A stretch of DNA of 20,141 nt from an uncultured Eubacteriales bacterium (GCA_934481325.1 CAKSPL010000012.1:1-20141); one strand, 5' to 3'; numbered from the stretch's first letter, positions 9,739 to 17,184 are shown. Made by a program: numbers and translations. The notes: generated by a model not told the origin, from the letters alone.

Positions 9739-10569
9739 TCAGGAAGCCGCTTCCGGCACAACCACCGCACCGTTGTATTTGCTTTGAATGAATTTCTTTA
9801 CCGCGTCGCTCTGCAACGCCGCAACCAGTGCCTTGATTTTTTCGCTGTTTTCGGCTCCGCTTTTCACGGCAAGAATGTTGGCGTAGGTGTTTGCCGCGTC
9901 CCCCGACGCGCTCTCGGTGGCAAGCGCATCCGTGATGCGCAGTCCCGCTCCGATGGCGTAGTTTCCGTTGATAACGGCAACCGTCCCCGCCCTGCCGTTT
10001 GCCAGCTGAGAGGTCAGCAGGTCTGCCTGCACCGGGGTGATTGCCAGCCCCTTCGGGTTGCCCGCAATATCCAGCACGGTCAGGCTGTCGGTGGGCTTTG
10101 CGCCTTCCCGGAGTGTAATCAGCCCCTCCCCGGCAAGCAAAAAAAGCGCGCGGGTCTGATTGGAGCCGTCCGTGGGAATCAGCACGGTTGCCCCGTCGGC
10201 AATGCCGGCAACCGACGATACGCCGTTTCCGTACAGTCCGAACGGCTCGTAATGAACGGCGGCAACCGACACGATGTGTGTTCCTTTTTCGGCATTGAAC
10301 CAATCCAGATACGGCTTGTGCTGAAAATAGTTGGCGTCAAGGTCCCCGTTTTCCACGCCGGTGTTGGGGAGCACGTAATCGTCGTAAATACGGATTTCCA
10401 GCGTGTACCCCTGCTCCTTCAGGGTACTTTTCACCTGCTCCAGGATTTCGGCGTGCGGGGTGGAACTGGCACCCACCACGATGGTGTTTTCGGATTTTTT
10501 ACAGGCGGAAAGTGCCACGAGCGGGCAGAACAGCAGAAGGGTCAGCAGAAGCGAAACAATTTTTTTCAT
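9739..10569 (-). CDS. metQ: Methionine-binding lipoprotein of an ABC importer (MetQ/NlpA family)
   Basis: This 276-residue protein should be the extracytoplasmic receptor that captures methionine and delivers it to MetI. The N-terminus is a clear lipoprotein signal (MKKI, hydrophobic core, lipobox LSAC, Cys23). The mature part has NlpA-family features: an early VGASSTPHAEIL segment, then YFQHKPYLDWFN, and VHYEPFGLYG. Length is normal for the family. The ATG is 8 bases past AAAGGAG. It is the last gene of metN-metI-metQ, 35 bases after metI, with an inverted repeat just behind it. L-methionine is the usual substrate. Some relatives prefer D-methionine, methionine sulfoxide or cystine, and the sequence alone does not settle this. 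The Met/Cys leader upstream of the operon supports a sulfur amino acid. Confidence 0.93.
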   Translation of the reverse strand: MKKIVSLLLTLLLFCPLVALSACKKSENTIVVGASSTPHAEILEQVKSTLKEQGYTLEIRIYDDYVLPNTGVENGDLDANYFQHKPYLDWFNAEKGTHIVSVAAVHYEPFGLYGNGVSSVAGIADGATVLIPTDGSNQTRALFLLAGEGLITLREGAKPTDSLTVLDIAGNPKGLAITPVQADLLTSQLANGRAGTVAVINGNYAIGAGLRITDALATESASGDAANTYANILAVKSGAENSEKIKALVAALQSDAVKKFIQSKYNGAVVVPEAAS

Positions 10570-10604
10570 TGGAGGTCTCCTTTGTGGTATTTATGTTATT
10601 CGTG

Positions 10605-11285
10605 TTATTTACTGCGGGTTCGTTTGTCCGTGCGGCGGGCGAGGTACATTCCGGTTTCCTGAATCAGCTGAACGAGAAGGACCACCAGCAAAACGCAGAA
10701 CCAAATCACGTCTGGGCGGAGCCGCTGATGCCCCCAGACCACGGCAATGGCACCGAGTCCGCCACCGCCGATGGTGCTTGCCATCGCGGAATAACCGAGT
10801 ACCGTAACCGCCGAAATCACCGCACCGGTGATCAGAGAGGGGCGTGCCTCCGGGAGAAGGACTCCGGTGATAATCCGGAAACGGGAGGCACCCATCGCCT
10901 CTGCCGCTTCAATCACGCCGCGATTCACTTCATCCAGGGAGGATTCCACCATTCGTGCCACATACGGTGCGGCGGCAATCACCAGTACTACAATCATCGC
11001 GCGGTTGCCAAGGCTGGTGCCGACCAGTACCTTGGAAACGGGAACCGTTGCCACCATTAAAATGACAAACGGGATACTGCGAAGGATATTTACGGTGATG
11101 CCGAGTATCCGGTGCAACCACGGCATCGGGCATAGCCCCTTGCGGTCGCTGACGCACAGAATCACGCCGAGCGGTAGCCCCAGTACGTAGGCAAGCGCGG
11201 TGGAAATCGCCACCATATAAACGGTTTCCCACAGCCCCCGCCAGAAGGTGCCGCCTGCAAGCAGTTGACGAAAAAGCTCTGACAT
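10605..11285 (-). CDS. metI: Methionine ABC importer permease
   Basis: This 226-residue inner-membrane protein should form the transmembrane channel as a homodimer. It has several hydrophobic segments (about 20-44, 60-82, 92-110, 155-175, 193-213). The EAA coupling loop at about 126-150 (EAAEAMGAS, then a Gly and LLPEARPSLI) docks on MetN. The start is placed at ATG 11285, which follows GAGAGGAGG and gives the normal MetI N-terminus (MSELF). The frame stays open 24 codons further upstream, but that would overlap metN without a better ribosome binding site. Only one base separates the metN stop from this ATG, so translational coupling is likely. Length and motifs are normal. Confidence 0.94.
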   Translation of the reverse strand: MSELFRQLLAGGTFWRGLWETVYMVAISTALAYVLGLPLGVILCVSDRKGLCPMPWLHRILGITVNILRSIPFVILMVATVPVSKVLVGTSLGNRAMIVVLVIAAAPYVARMVESSLDEVNRGVIEAAEAMGASRFRIITGVLLPEARPSLITGAVISAVTVLGYSAMASTIGGGGLGAIAVVWGHQRLRPDVIWFCVLLVVLLVQLIQETGMYLARRTDKRTRSK

Positions 11286-11286
11286 C

Positions 11287-12276
11287 TTATGCCTCCTCTC
11301 TGTATTCAACGCCGTGTGCATCCAACCACGCGCTGACACGATGAAAAATCCGTTCATCCCCGGGGAGTTGAATCAGCATCTGCCCGAAGGTTTTGCCGTC
11401 CAACACCTTTGTGTCGGCAAACAGAATGCTTGCGGGTACCGCACATTCGAGAACCAGTGCCGAAAAAATCGGTTCCGAGGCGAGCGAGCCGTTGAACACC
11501 AGCCTTAGCTTGGTGCCGCCCGGGCGTTCTGCGGTGCGGGCGGACGGGGGCAGAATCAGCTCCCGCGCGATGGCGGATTGTGGGGCGGCAAACAGATCGC
11601 ACACGTTGCCGATTTCTGCAATCCGGCTTTGATCCAGCACCGCCACCCGGTCACAGATTTCATCAATCACGCTCATCTGATGCGTGATGAGAATCAGCGT
11701 AACCCCGAGCGTGCGGTTGATTTCTTTCAAAAGCGAAAGAATCGAGGAGGTTGTGGCGGGGTCCAGCGCGCTGGTTGCCTCGTCGCACAGCAGATAACGC
11801 GGATTGGTGGCAAGCGCGCGGGCGATGGCAACCCGTTGCTTCTGTCCGCCGGAAAGCTCGGCAGGGTACGCGCCGGCGCGGTCGGCAAGCCCCACCATTT
11901 CCAACAATTCTTTTGCGCGTGCCACGGCGTCTGCCCGCCGCCACCCCGCAATTTCCAGCGGAAAGCATACGTTTTTGAGAATACTGCGCTGTTCCAGCAG
12001 GTTATAGCTCTGAAAAATCATCCCGACGTTTTGCCTCTCACGCAACAGCTCGCGGCGGGAAAGGAGAGACAGATTTTTTCCGTCCAGCCATACCTCGCCC
12101 GTATCGGGGCGTTCCAGCAGGTTGATGCACCGCACCAGTGTGCTTTTTCCGGCCCCGGACAGCCCGATAATTCCGAAAATCTCTCCGTCCCTGACCGTAA
12201 AGCTGACGTCCGAAAGTGCCGTTACGGTTGCGCCGCCGGTGTGAAAGGCTTTGCTCAGATGCCGAATTTCTATCAT
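11287..12276 (-). CDS. metN: Methionine ABC importer ATP-binding protein with NIL domain
   Basis: This 329-residue cytoplasmic ATPase energises the MetNIQ importer. Visible motifs are Walker A GLSGAGKST (38-46), Q-loop Gln89, signature LSGGQ (141-145), Walker B LLCDEATSALDP with D165/E166, and H-loop His199. The last ~75 residues match the position and length of the C-terminal NIL (ACT-like) domain, which in characterised MetN proteins binds methionine and inhibits transport. The ATG follows AAAGGAG at 5-base spacing. It is the first structural gene of the operon, and its 5' leader holds the Met/Cys leader ORF and terminator. Expression is therefore probably controlled both at transcript elongation and by product inhibition. 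Nothing in the gene appears damaged. Confidence 0.95.
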   Translation of the reverse strand: MIEIRHLSKAFHTGGATVTALSDVSFTVRDGEIFGIIGLSGAGKSTLVRCINLLERPDTGEVWLDGKNLSLLSRRELLRERQNVGMIFQSYNLLEQRSILKNVCFPLEIAGWRRADAVARAKELLEMVGLADRAGAYPAELSGGQKQRVAIARALATNPRYLLCDEATSALDPATTSSILSLLKEINRTLGVTLILITHQMSVIDEICDRVAVLDQSRIAEIGNVCDLFAAPQSAIARELILPPSARTAERPGGTKLRLVFNGSLASEPIFSALVLECAVPASILFADTKVLDGKTFGQMLIQLPGDERIFHRVSAWLDAHGVEYREEA

Positions 12277-12385
12277 AAAATCTCCTTTTCTCCCCGGCGG
12301 GGCAGGGGTGTCCGAAGCCCGGTTCCGGGCGGCGGATATTCGTCTTTTGTTGTCATCCGCCCCGCGTCGGGCTTTTTGCCGGAAT

Positions 12386-12417
12386 AAAAAACGGGGGTGC
12401 GCCGCGGCGCACCCCCG
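12386..12417 (-). terminator. Intrinsic terminator inside the metNIQ leader (attenuator)
   Basis: A perfect 12-bp GC-rich stem, with arms at 12406-12417 and 12392-12403 and a minimal GC loop, is followed on the minus strand by six T (12386-12391). It begins 11 bases past the leader ORF stop and lies about 110 bases before metN. It should end transcription unless disrupted. Its 5' arm contains GGGTGCGC, which can pair (one G-U) with GTGCACCC at 12461-12468 inside the leader ORF, a possible antiterminator. Confidence 0.93.
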
Positions 12418-12428
12418 TTATAAGGAAT

Positions 12429-12518
12429 TCATCGGGCGGGCGATTGCGGCAACGGCAAAAGGGTGCACATCTCGGTGCACATTTTGCAATCCATCATTGC
12501 CGCACGATTCGTTTTCAT
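12429..12518 (-). CDS. 29-residue Met/Cys-rich leader peptide of metNIQ
   Basis: This is a short ORF between the promoter and the attenuator terminator. The ATG (12518) follows AAAGG at about 10-base spacing, and the stop is TGA. Residues 8-18 read MMDCKMCTEMC: four Met and three Cys in eleven positions, beside the start Met. The MCT codons occur twice as a near-tandem ATGTGCACC. Each copy contains the self-complementary GTGCAC, so the two copies can pair with each other (12475-12480 with 12463-12468). The stem extends through GCAAAA/TTTTGC. The inference is a ribosome-stalling leader peptide. Shortage of Met- or Cys-tRNA would stall the ribosome on the first copy and free the second to pair with the terminator's 5' arm. 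Translation has not been shown, and a chance ORF cannot be excluded. Confidence 0.72.
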   Translation of the reverse strand: MKTNRAAMMDCKMCTEMCTLLPLPQSPAR

Positions 12519-12552
12519 CCCGTTTTTTCCTTTCATTCAAAGAATATGCCTT

Positions 12553-12581
12553 ATTGTATCAAAAAAGTGACAATTTGTCAA
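12553..12581 (-). promoter_or_regulatory. Consensus promoter of the metNIQ leader and operon
   Basis: On the minus strand, a perfect TTGACA (12576-12581), a 17-base spacer and TACAAT (12553-12558) form a near-ideal sigma-A promoter. Transcription should start near 12546, about 28 bases before the leader ORF ATG. A promoter this strong, followed by a terminator, fits control by attenuation rather than weak initiation. Confidence 0.9.
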
Positions 12582-12621
12582 CCCTTATTTTGAAATTTTT
12601 AAAATATTTCCTTGCAAAGCG

Positions 12622-14262
12622 TTACCGCCTGCCGCGCAGGAGAAACAGCGGAGACAGCGCGAGGAACAACGCCGTGATTCCAAGGCAGAAAACTGCCGTG
12701 ATTCCGGCAAAAAGGGTCAGATGCCCCAGCGCAAAGCCAACGGTCAGCAGTCCCGCGGCAGGAATCAGCCCGAAATATACAAACAACAGCTGTATCATCG
12801 CGCGGATATTGCGGGAAAGCCCGGTGGAAAGCGAGAGGTCGATAAACACGCCCGTGCTGACGGAATAGGCATCTACGGAAACTGCCAGCAGATACCAGAG
12901 AAATACCGTGCCGGGGTTTTCCCGGAGAAGAATTGCCGCCGCGAGAAACGCGGGGAGAAGATCCAGCGCGCTGTTTGCCACACCGCCGAGGAAAGAGAAG
13001 AACAGTTTTTTGTGTGCGCTGTCCGGCACCAGGAGAAAGCTCTCCCGTTTTACATCGTCCGCCACCGGGTTGCCGAGCGCACGGAAAAAGGTAAAGCCGG
13101 CAAGCACGATTGCCACAAGCGGGAAAAAGGGGTACTCCAACACGTACAGAAGAATCAGGGAAAGCCCCACTCCGACCAGGAGATCGGTTTCGGCGGTTTT
13201 GGTAAATATATGCAGGTGTGCGAAACGGAACCGGTTGTACATTGCCTTGAAAAAGTAGACCGAGGCACCGGAACCGTGCGTCAAACGGTCACGCAACAGC
13301 TTTTCGCTCCGGTCCTTTTTGCGGGTGCGCAGGGCGGCGTTGCCCTCCGCGACTGCCTGTTGCAGCTCCGCCGTTTGTGCCGAGTGCGCCATTGCATCCT
13401 CGTAAAAGTCGGCGTGGATGCGCCGAATCACCGCAATCAGAAGCACCGCCCCGATCAGCAATGCCGCAAATGCAAGCAGTGCCGGGAGTGCGTTGTTGTC
13501 CATACCGGACATCACCAGGGCTTTGAACCATCCCCATACCGGAACGTACCAACTGCCGGGCGCATTGAAAAACCGCACCGCGGCGGCAAAGTAGTCCCCG
13601 TCCGATGATTGCATTGCCGTCAGCAGATACGCCGCCGCAACGACAGCCACTACCGCGTACAGCGCGGGGCGCAGGCGTTTTTTCAGCTTCGGGTGGCTGG
13701 CAACGAGGGTATAGAGCAATACCGAAATCAGTTTGCTGTACACCAGTGCGAAAAACCACGCGCCCAGCATTGCAAGTGCCGCGCCGAAGCCGAGCCCCAG
13801 GTTGACCATCAGATTCGGAATCTGAAAAATCAGATAAACCGTCAGCAAAAGCGAGCTTGCCGCCTGCATCACCAAGCGGAACAGCAGCACCGATTGCGGT
13901 TTTATCGGGGCGGGGAACAACAGATTGACATCCGCCATCAGAAAGATGGAGCTGCCGCTCTTATCCGCGGTCAGAACGCTGAATACCAATATTGCCAGAA
14001 TAATGCCGCCCACTGCCAATTCCACCACGGATCGGGCGGTTTCGGGCGGGAGAGGGTCGGTTTCCTCCTCAGGGGGGAGAACATCCTCCTCTCCCTCATC
14101 CACATGATCTTCCACGACAGAGGCAATCACCGCCGCTCCTATGCCGAACAGCAAGCCGGCAAGCACGCAAATCAGCAAAAACACCGCTACCCAGGTGCGG
14201 AACAGCTTTTTGATCTGATTTTTCAGCGTGTGGGTCATATAATAGAAAATCAGCCGTGTCAT
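12622..14262 (-). CDS. ABC-2-type exporter membrane protein (putative ABC exporter family)
   Basis: This 546-residue integral membrane protein has many hydrophobic segments. The first spans about residues 23-50. It is followed by an acidic, proline-rich stretch (about 51-75, EDHVDEGEEDVLPPEEETD) and further helices through to the C-terminus. A charged cytoplasmic-type stretch, rich in K, R and E, lies near the middle. Layout, size and pairing with an ATPase match the Clostridia 'putative ABC exporter' family (recalled as PF16962; not checked). The substrate is unknown. The start is set at ATG 14262, which overlaps the ATPase stop as ATGA. An open frame extends 45 codons further but would lie inside the ATPase gene. 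No separate promoter is visible, so translational coupling is likely. No clear terminator follows before the metNIQ promoter region. Confidence 0.88.
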   Translation of the reverse strand: MTRLIFYYMTHTLKNQIKKLFRTWVAVFLLICVLAGLLFGIGAAVIASVVEDHVDEGEEDVLPPEEETDPLPPETARSVVELAVGGIILAILVFSVLTADKSGSSIFLMADVNLLFPAPIKPQSVLLFRLVMQAASSLLLTVYLIFQIPNLMVNLGLGFGAALAMLGAWFFALVYSKLISVLLYTLVASHPKLKKRLRPALYAVVAVVAAAYLLTAMQSSDGDYFAAAVRFFNAPGSWYVPVWGWFKALVMSGMDNNALPALLAFAALLIGAVLLIAVIRRIHADFYEDAMAHSAQTAELQQAVAEGNAALRTRKKDRSEKLLRDRLTHGSGASVYFFKAMYNRFRFAHLHIFTKTAETDLLVGVGLSLILLYVLEYPFFPLVAIVLAGFTFFRALGNPVADDVKRESFLLVPDSAHKKLFFSFLGGVANSALDLLPAFLAAAILLRENPGTVFLWYLLAVSVDAYSVSTGVFIDLSLSTGLSRNIRAMIQLLFVYFGLIPAAGLLTVGFALGHLTLFAGITAVFCLGITALFLALSPLFLLRGRR

Positions 14263-14975
14263 AGCGCACCGTCCGATGCCGTTCCCTCGGTGATGGCGAA
14301 AAACAGCGTTTCCAACTGCTCTCCGCTCGCATCCAGCTGTGCTTTGGTCACATCCGCACGCAACACCCCGTTCTGCATAATCAGGGTCCGATCCCACAGC
14401 ATATCCACACTGTCAATCATATGGGTGGAAAGGAGTACCGTGCGTCCTTCGGCGCGCATTTCTTCCATTACTGTTTTCAGTTCCTTGATGGCGTGCGGGT
14501 CAAGCCCGATCATCGGCTCATCCATCAGCAGAATCTGCGGGCGGGGGAGAAGCCCCAGGCACAGGTTCAGCTTTTGTTGCATTCCCTTGGAGAGCTCATC
14601 GCCGAATTTTTTCTTTTTGTCGGCAAGCTCAAAGCGCGTAAGCAGTTCCTCCGCGTGCGCCTTGTAGTCCGAAAGACGGTACGCGCGGGCGATAAATTCC
14701 ATATGCTCCGAAACCGTCAGGTTCGGGTACAATGCGGGGATTTCCGGCACATAACCGAGCAGTTTTTTTGCCTCCACGCTTTTGTTCGGCAATCCGTTTA
14801 CCGTAATCTCGCCGCTGTAACGCAAAAACCCGATCACGGATTTCAGCAGGGTGCTTTTTCCCGCCCCGTTCGGCCCTAACAGAACGGTAATTCCGCCGGG
14901 ATCCAGGTGAAAGCAGACGTCGTTGCAGGCAAAATTTTTGCCATACAATTTTGTCAGATGTGAAACTGTTAACAT
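14259..14975 (-). CDS. ABC transporter ATP-binding protein (ABC-2 exporter partner)
   Basis: This 238-residue cytoplasmic ATPase has Walker A GPNGAGKST (34-42), signature LSKGM (128-132), Walker B ILLMDEP with D152/E153, and H-loop His185. Glu78 (GYVPEIP) sits where many ABC proteins have the Q-loop Gln, a common variant in ABC-2 exporter ATPases. The ATG follows AAAGGAG at 5-base spacing. It overlaps the downstream membrane protein by four bases, so the two form a two-gene exporter unit, with the ATPase dimer driving the permease. The substrate cannot be read from the sequence; relatives export peptides, drugs or lipids. A 5-bp CCCCG/CGGGG hairpin (15000-15012) lies just upstream. I see no convincing promoter. 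Confidence 0.94.
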   Translation of the reverse strand: MLTVSHLTKLYGKNFACNDVCFHLDPGGITVLLGPNGAGKSTLLKSVIGFLRYSGEITVNGLPNKSVEAKKLLGYVPEIPALYPNLTVSEHMEFIARAYRLSDYKAHAEELLTRFELADKKKKFGDELSKGMQQKLNLCLGLLPRPQILLMDEPMIGLDPHAIKELKTVMEEMRAEGRTVLLSTHMIDSVDMLWDRTLIMQNGVLRADVTKAQLDASGEQLETLFFAITEGTASDGAL

Positions 14976-15227
14976 ATGTACTCCTTTGAAGTAAATATCC
15001 CCCGATACGGGGTGAGTTTCGGATGTTTTTTCGGAAAACGGCTACTCAGGACGCCGACACTGCGGTAAGATTTAGTGCCGGTATGTGATGAGTTTTGAAG
15101 CCGAATGTTACGCCCTGTCGGAAAATCGGTGCCGTTTTGCGAGGGGCGTTGAAGCTCTCACAGAGAATATCGCATCGCAATCGGATTTTGTGACAGAATC
15201 GGTTTTAGTGCCACAATGTAATGCGTT
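14976..15227. repeat. Intergenic region with degenerate short repeats
   Basis: This region between the exporter ATPase and the methyltransferase holds several related copies of a motif near 'gtgccggtatgtgatgagtt', starting at about 15002, 15075, 15129 and 15208. A further copy lies inside the methyltransferase gene at 15620-15643. The copies at 15002-15022 and 15623-15643 differ at one base in 21. No ORF of note and no clear promoter were found. Confidence 0.45.
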
Positions 15228-16628
15228 TTATGCGTTACCCACCCGGCGGAGCCCTTTCGGATAATGGTTTTTCAGCCGTCCGTCCACGGCTTTTCCGCCG
15301 CCCAGCGGCGCGTTTTCGTACAGTACGGCGGTAAAGCCGTTTTTTCCGGCAAGCTCCGGGCAATCCAGCTCTTCACCGCCGAGATAACGCAGGACACGCT
15401 CGTCTTTATCGGAAAGGGGGAGCTGCCGTAAAAAATGCCGCCCGAATGCCGAGTAGAAGTGATGGTGCGGCACCAACCGTCCGTGGGTCAGCACTCCCGC
15501 GGTTACACCCGCCGCAAATACCCCGCGGGGAGGGAGCAAAACGTTGGGGGCAAGGCAAACCGCCCCCCGCAGGGAAACCGGACGGCGGGGAGGGGGATTT
15601 TTGCAGATTTCCTCCGTTAGTGCCGATACGGTGTGAGTTTCGGCGGGTGAAAGCGGCACAATCGCCTCTTTTTGTCCGCCTTTCCCTGCGCTTTTTTGCG
15701 GGCGATTTCCCGCGGCATCCTCATCCCGGCGGAACAGTGCCAGAAATTGCCCTTCTCCGGGGGAGAGATGCGGATAAAACCGGCGGCACAGCGGCAATTC
15801 CGCCCCGTGCCGGCATCCCGGAAAGGCAATCCCGTCAGCGGTGACCGCCGCCACTGCGGGTGTTACGGGAATCAGATGAAAATCGGGATGCTCGGTGAGA
15901 AACGCATCCGCATTTGCCTCGTTTTCCTCCACCGAAAAGGTGCAGGTGGAGTAAAGCAGTAATCCTCCCGGGCGGGTCAGGCGCGCGGCGTTGGAAAGAA
16001 TTTCTTTTTGCCGTGCGGCACAAAGCGTAACGCTTTCGGGCGACCATTCGGTGGTTGCCACCTCGTATTTGCGGAACATTCCCTCGCCCGAGCAGGGCGC
16101 ATCCGCTATCACGAAATCAAAATATGAGCCGTAAAAATCTGCCAGTGCGGTAGTGTCCAGATTGGTGATTACCGTATTGGAAAGCCCCAAACGCTCCGCG
16201 TTTCCCTGTAAAATCCGACACCGTGCCGGCACATATTCATTTGCCACCAGCACACCGTCCTCGCCGATGGCGGCGGCAATCTGCGTGGATTTGCCGCCCG
16301 GGGCGGCACAAAGATCAATCGCACGGATGCCTGCCTTCAGTGGCACTGCGGCAATCGCGCTGATGGCGGAGGGGTCCTGCATATAAAACATTCCCGCGTG
16401 GTGGGAAGGTAGCGCGCCGACCTTGTCCGTGTCTGCCAGAAATGCATCGGGCAAAAAGGGGAGCGGCTTTGCGACAAACGGCAGGAGCGGCAATAGCGTT
16501 TTTTGATCGGTTTTGATGGAATTGACTCGTAACGCCCGCACAGGCGGTTGCTCCAGGGCTTCGCAAAAGGCGGAAAAGTTCAGCCCGGGCAGGGAGCTCA
16601 TACGGGCAAGAAATGCTTCCGGAATCAT
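15228..16628 (-). CDS. RNA m5C methyltransferase, RsmF/Sun (NOL1/NOP2) family
   Basis: This 466-residue enzyme should transfer a methyl group from SAM to C5 of a cytosine in rRNA, or possibly tRNA. Visible motifs are the SAM-binding DLCAAPGGKST (105-115), motif IV DAPCSGEG with Cys179, and motif VI YSTCTF with Cys229. The two cysteines are the family's release and catalytic nucleophile residues. The N-terminal ~90 residues carry the RVNSIK segment typical of the family. The C-terminal ~150 residues correspond to the RsmF-type RNA-binding part. The start is ATG 16628, 4 bases after AAGGAGG; an in-frame GTG six codons upstream lies before that ribosome binding site and is rejected. It is monocistronic with its own promoter. 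The exact target nucleotide is not predictable here. Confidence 0.94.
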   Translation of the reverse strand: MIPEAFLARMSSLPGLNFSAFCEALEQPPVRALRVNSIKTDQKTLLPLLPFVAKPLPFLPDAFLADTDKVGALPSHHAGMFYMQDPSAISAIAAVPLKAGIRAIDLCAAPGGKSTQIAAAIGEDGVLVANEYVPARCRILQGNAERLGLSNTVITNLDTTALADFYGSYFDFVIADAPCSGEGMFRKYEVATTEWSPESVTLCAARQKEILSNAARLTRPGGLLLYSTCTFSVEENEANADAFLTEHPDFHLIPVTPAVAAVTADGIAFPGCRHGAELPLCRRFYPHLSPGEGQFLALFRRDEDAAGNRPQKSAGKGGQKEAIVPLSPAETHTVSALTEEICKNPPPRRPVSLRGAVCLAPNVLLPPRGVFAAGVTAGVLTHGRLVPHHHFYSAFGRHFLRQLPLSDKDERVLRYLGGEELDCPELAGKNGFTAVLYENAPLGGGKAVDGRLKNHYPKGLRRVGNA

Positions 16629-16670
16629 TTTTCCTCCTTGCTTCACACTAAAATAGGGATAGATACAGTC

Positions 16671-16699
16671 AGTATACCCCGTGTGTCGGGATTTGTCAA
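16671..16699 (-). promoter_or_regulatory. Promoter of the RNA methyltransferase gene
   Basis: On the minus strand, TTGACA (16694-16699), a 17-base spacer and TATACT (16671-16676) precede the AAGGAGG ribosome binding site and ATG at 16628. It is divergent from the tRNA promoter, with only 20 bases between the two -35 boxes. Confidence 0.88.
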
Positions 16700-16719
16700 T
16701 AAGATTTTTGAAAAAGGAC

Positions 16720-16748
16720 TTGACAAACCGTATGGGATGTGTTATACT
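16720..16748 (+). promoter_or_regulatory. Promoter of the tRNA-Leu/tRNA-fMet operon
   Basis: TTGACA (16720-16725), a 17-base spacer and TATACT (16743-16748) lie 35 bases before the tRNA-Leu gene. The hexamers are identical to those of the divergent methyltransferase promoter. Confidence 0.9.
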
Positions 16749-16783
16749 AACTAAGCAGTTCGGAAAACCGTGTGTGCGAATAT

Positions 16784-16871
16784 GCCGGAATGGCGGAATT
16801 GGCAGACGCCCGGGACTTAAAATCCCGTGATACTTTGTATCGTACCGGTTCGACCCCGGCTTCCGGCACCA
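16784..16871 (+). tRNA. tRNA-Leu (anticodon UAA)
   Basis: The acceptor arms GCCGGAA/TTCCGGC are perfectly paired, and CCA is encoded at 16869-16871. The anticodon stem CGGGA/TCCCG holds the loop CTTAAAA, giving anticodon TAA at 16818-16820. The long variable arm marks a class II tRNA, and the T-arm CCGG-TTCGACC-CCGG is canonical. It is the first gene of a two-tRNA transcript, seven bases before tRNA-fMet. Confidence 0.96.
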
Positions 16872-16878
16872 ATGATAT

Positions 16879-16955
<77 letters not shown>

Positions 16956-16956
<1 letters not shown>

Positions 16957-16992
16957 AAAAGAAAAGCACCCTTTGCGGGTGCTTTTCTTTTT
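16956..16992 (+). terminator. Intrinsic terminator of the tRNA operon
   Basis: AAAAAGAAAAGCACCC pairs with GGGTGCTTTTCTTTTT around a short TTTGC loop, directly after the CCA end of tRNA-fMet. The T-rich 3' arm makes it an efficient + strand terminator. The A-rich 5' arm means it may also act on the minus strand. Confidence 0.9.
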
Positions 16993-17108
16993 GGTTCCGA
17001 AACGAGACCTGAACCCCGCGCACATCCGGGTTGCCGGAGGGAGTGGGCTTGGAGCGTGACCGCCGCCGGGGGCGGGGGGAGGGAGCGCGACAAGGGAGAA
17101 AAGAAGGA

Positions 17109-17141
17109 GTGTCGGGTGCGGAGGGACTCCGCGCCCGGCAC
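17109..17141. other. Strong hairpin in the short segment between the two att copies
   Basis: A 15-bp stem (arms 17109-17123 and 17127-17141, two G-U pairs, GGA loop) lies in the 17.0-17.17 kb spacer. There is no T-run directly after the stem, only ATATTTT a few bases later, so termination is doubtful. The spacer is G-rich (about 17066-17095) and has no recognisable gene. Confidence 0.6.
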
Positions 17142-17165
17142 GACTATATTTTCGACAGGGCAATA

Positions 17166-17184
17166 AAATCCCACCTCCGCAACC
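17166..17184 (+). repeat. Putative att core, copy 2 (duplicated tRNA 3' end)
   Basis: This is an exact 19-base copy of the tRNA-fMet 3' end, 229 bases downstream of copy 1 in the same orientation. No tRNA 5' half precedes it. It abuts the truncated polyvalent-type gene, so it marks an element boundary rather than a second tRNA. Confidence 0.7.

Noticed and set aside
12277..12550. S-box (SAM) riboswitch or Met T-box upstream of metN
   Set aside because: I looked for the conserved S-box core and a T-box sequence with specifier loop and found neither. The leader is short and filled by the small ORF and terminator.
13609..14667. A 352-codon + strand frame, and another at 11578-12387
   Set aside because: Both are antisense to well-supported ABC transporter genes with clear motifs, and their products have no protein-like features.
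17060..17095. G-quadruplex or regulatory G-rich element
   Set aside because: Runs of five, six and three G are present, but the fourth run needs a ten-base loop. It could simply be GC-rich junk between the att copies.
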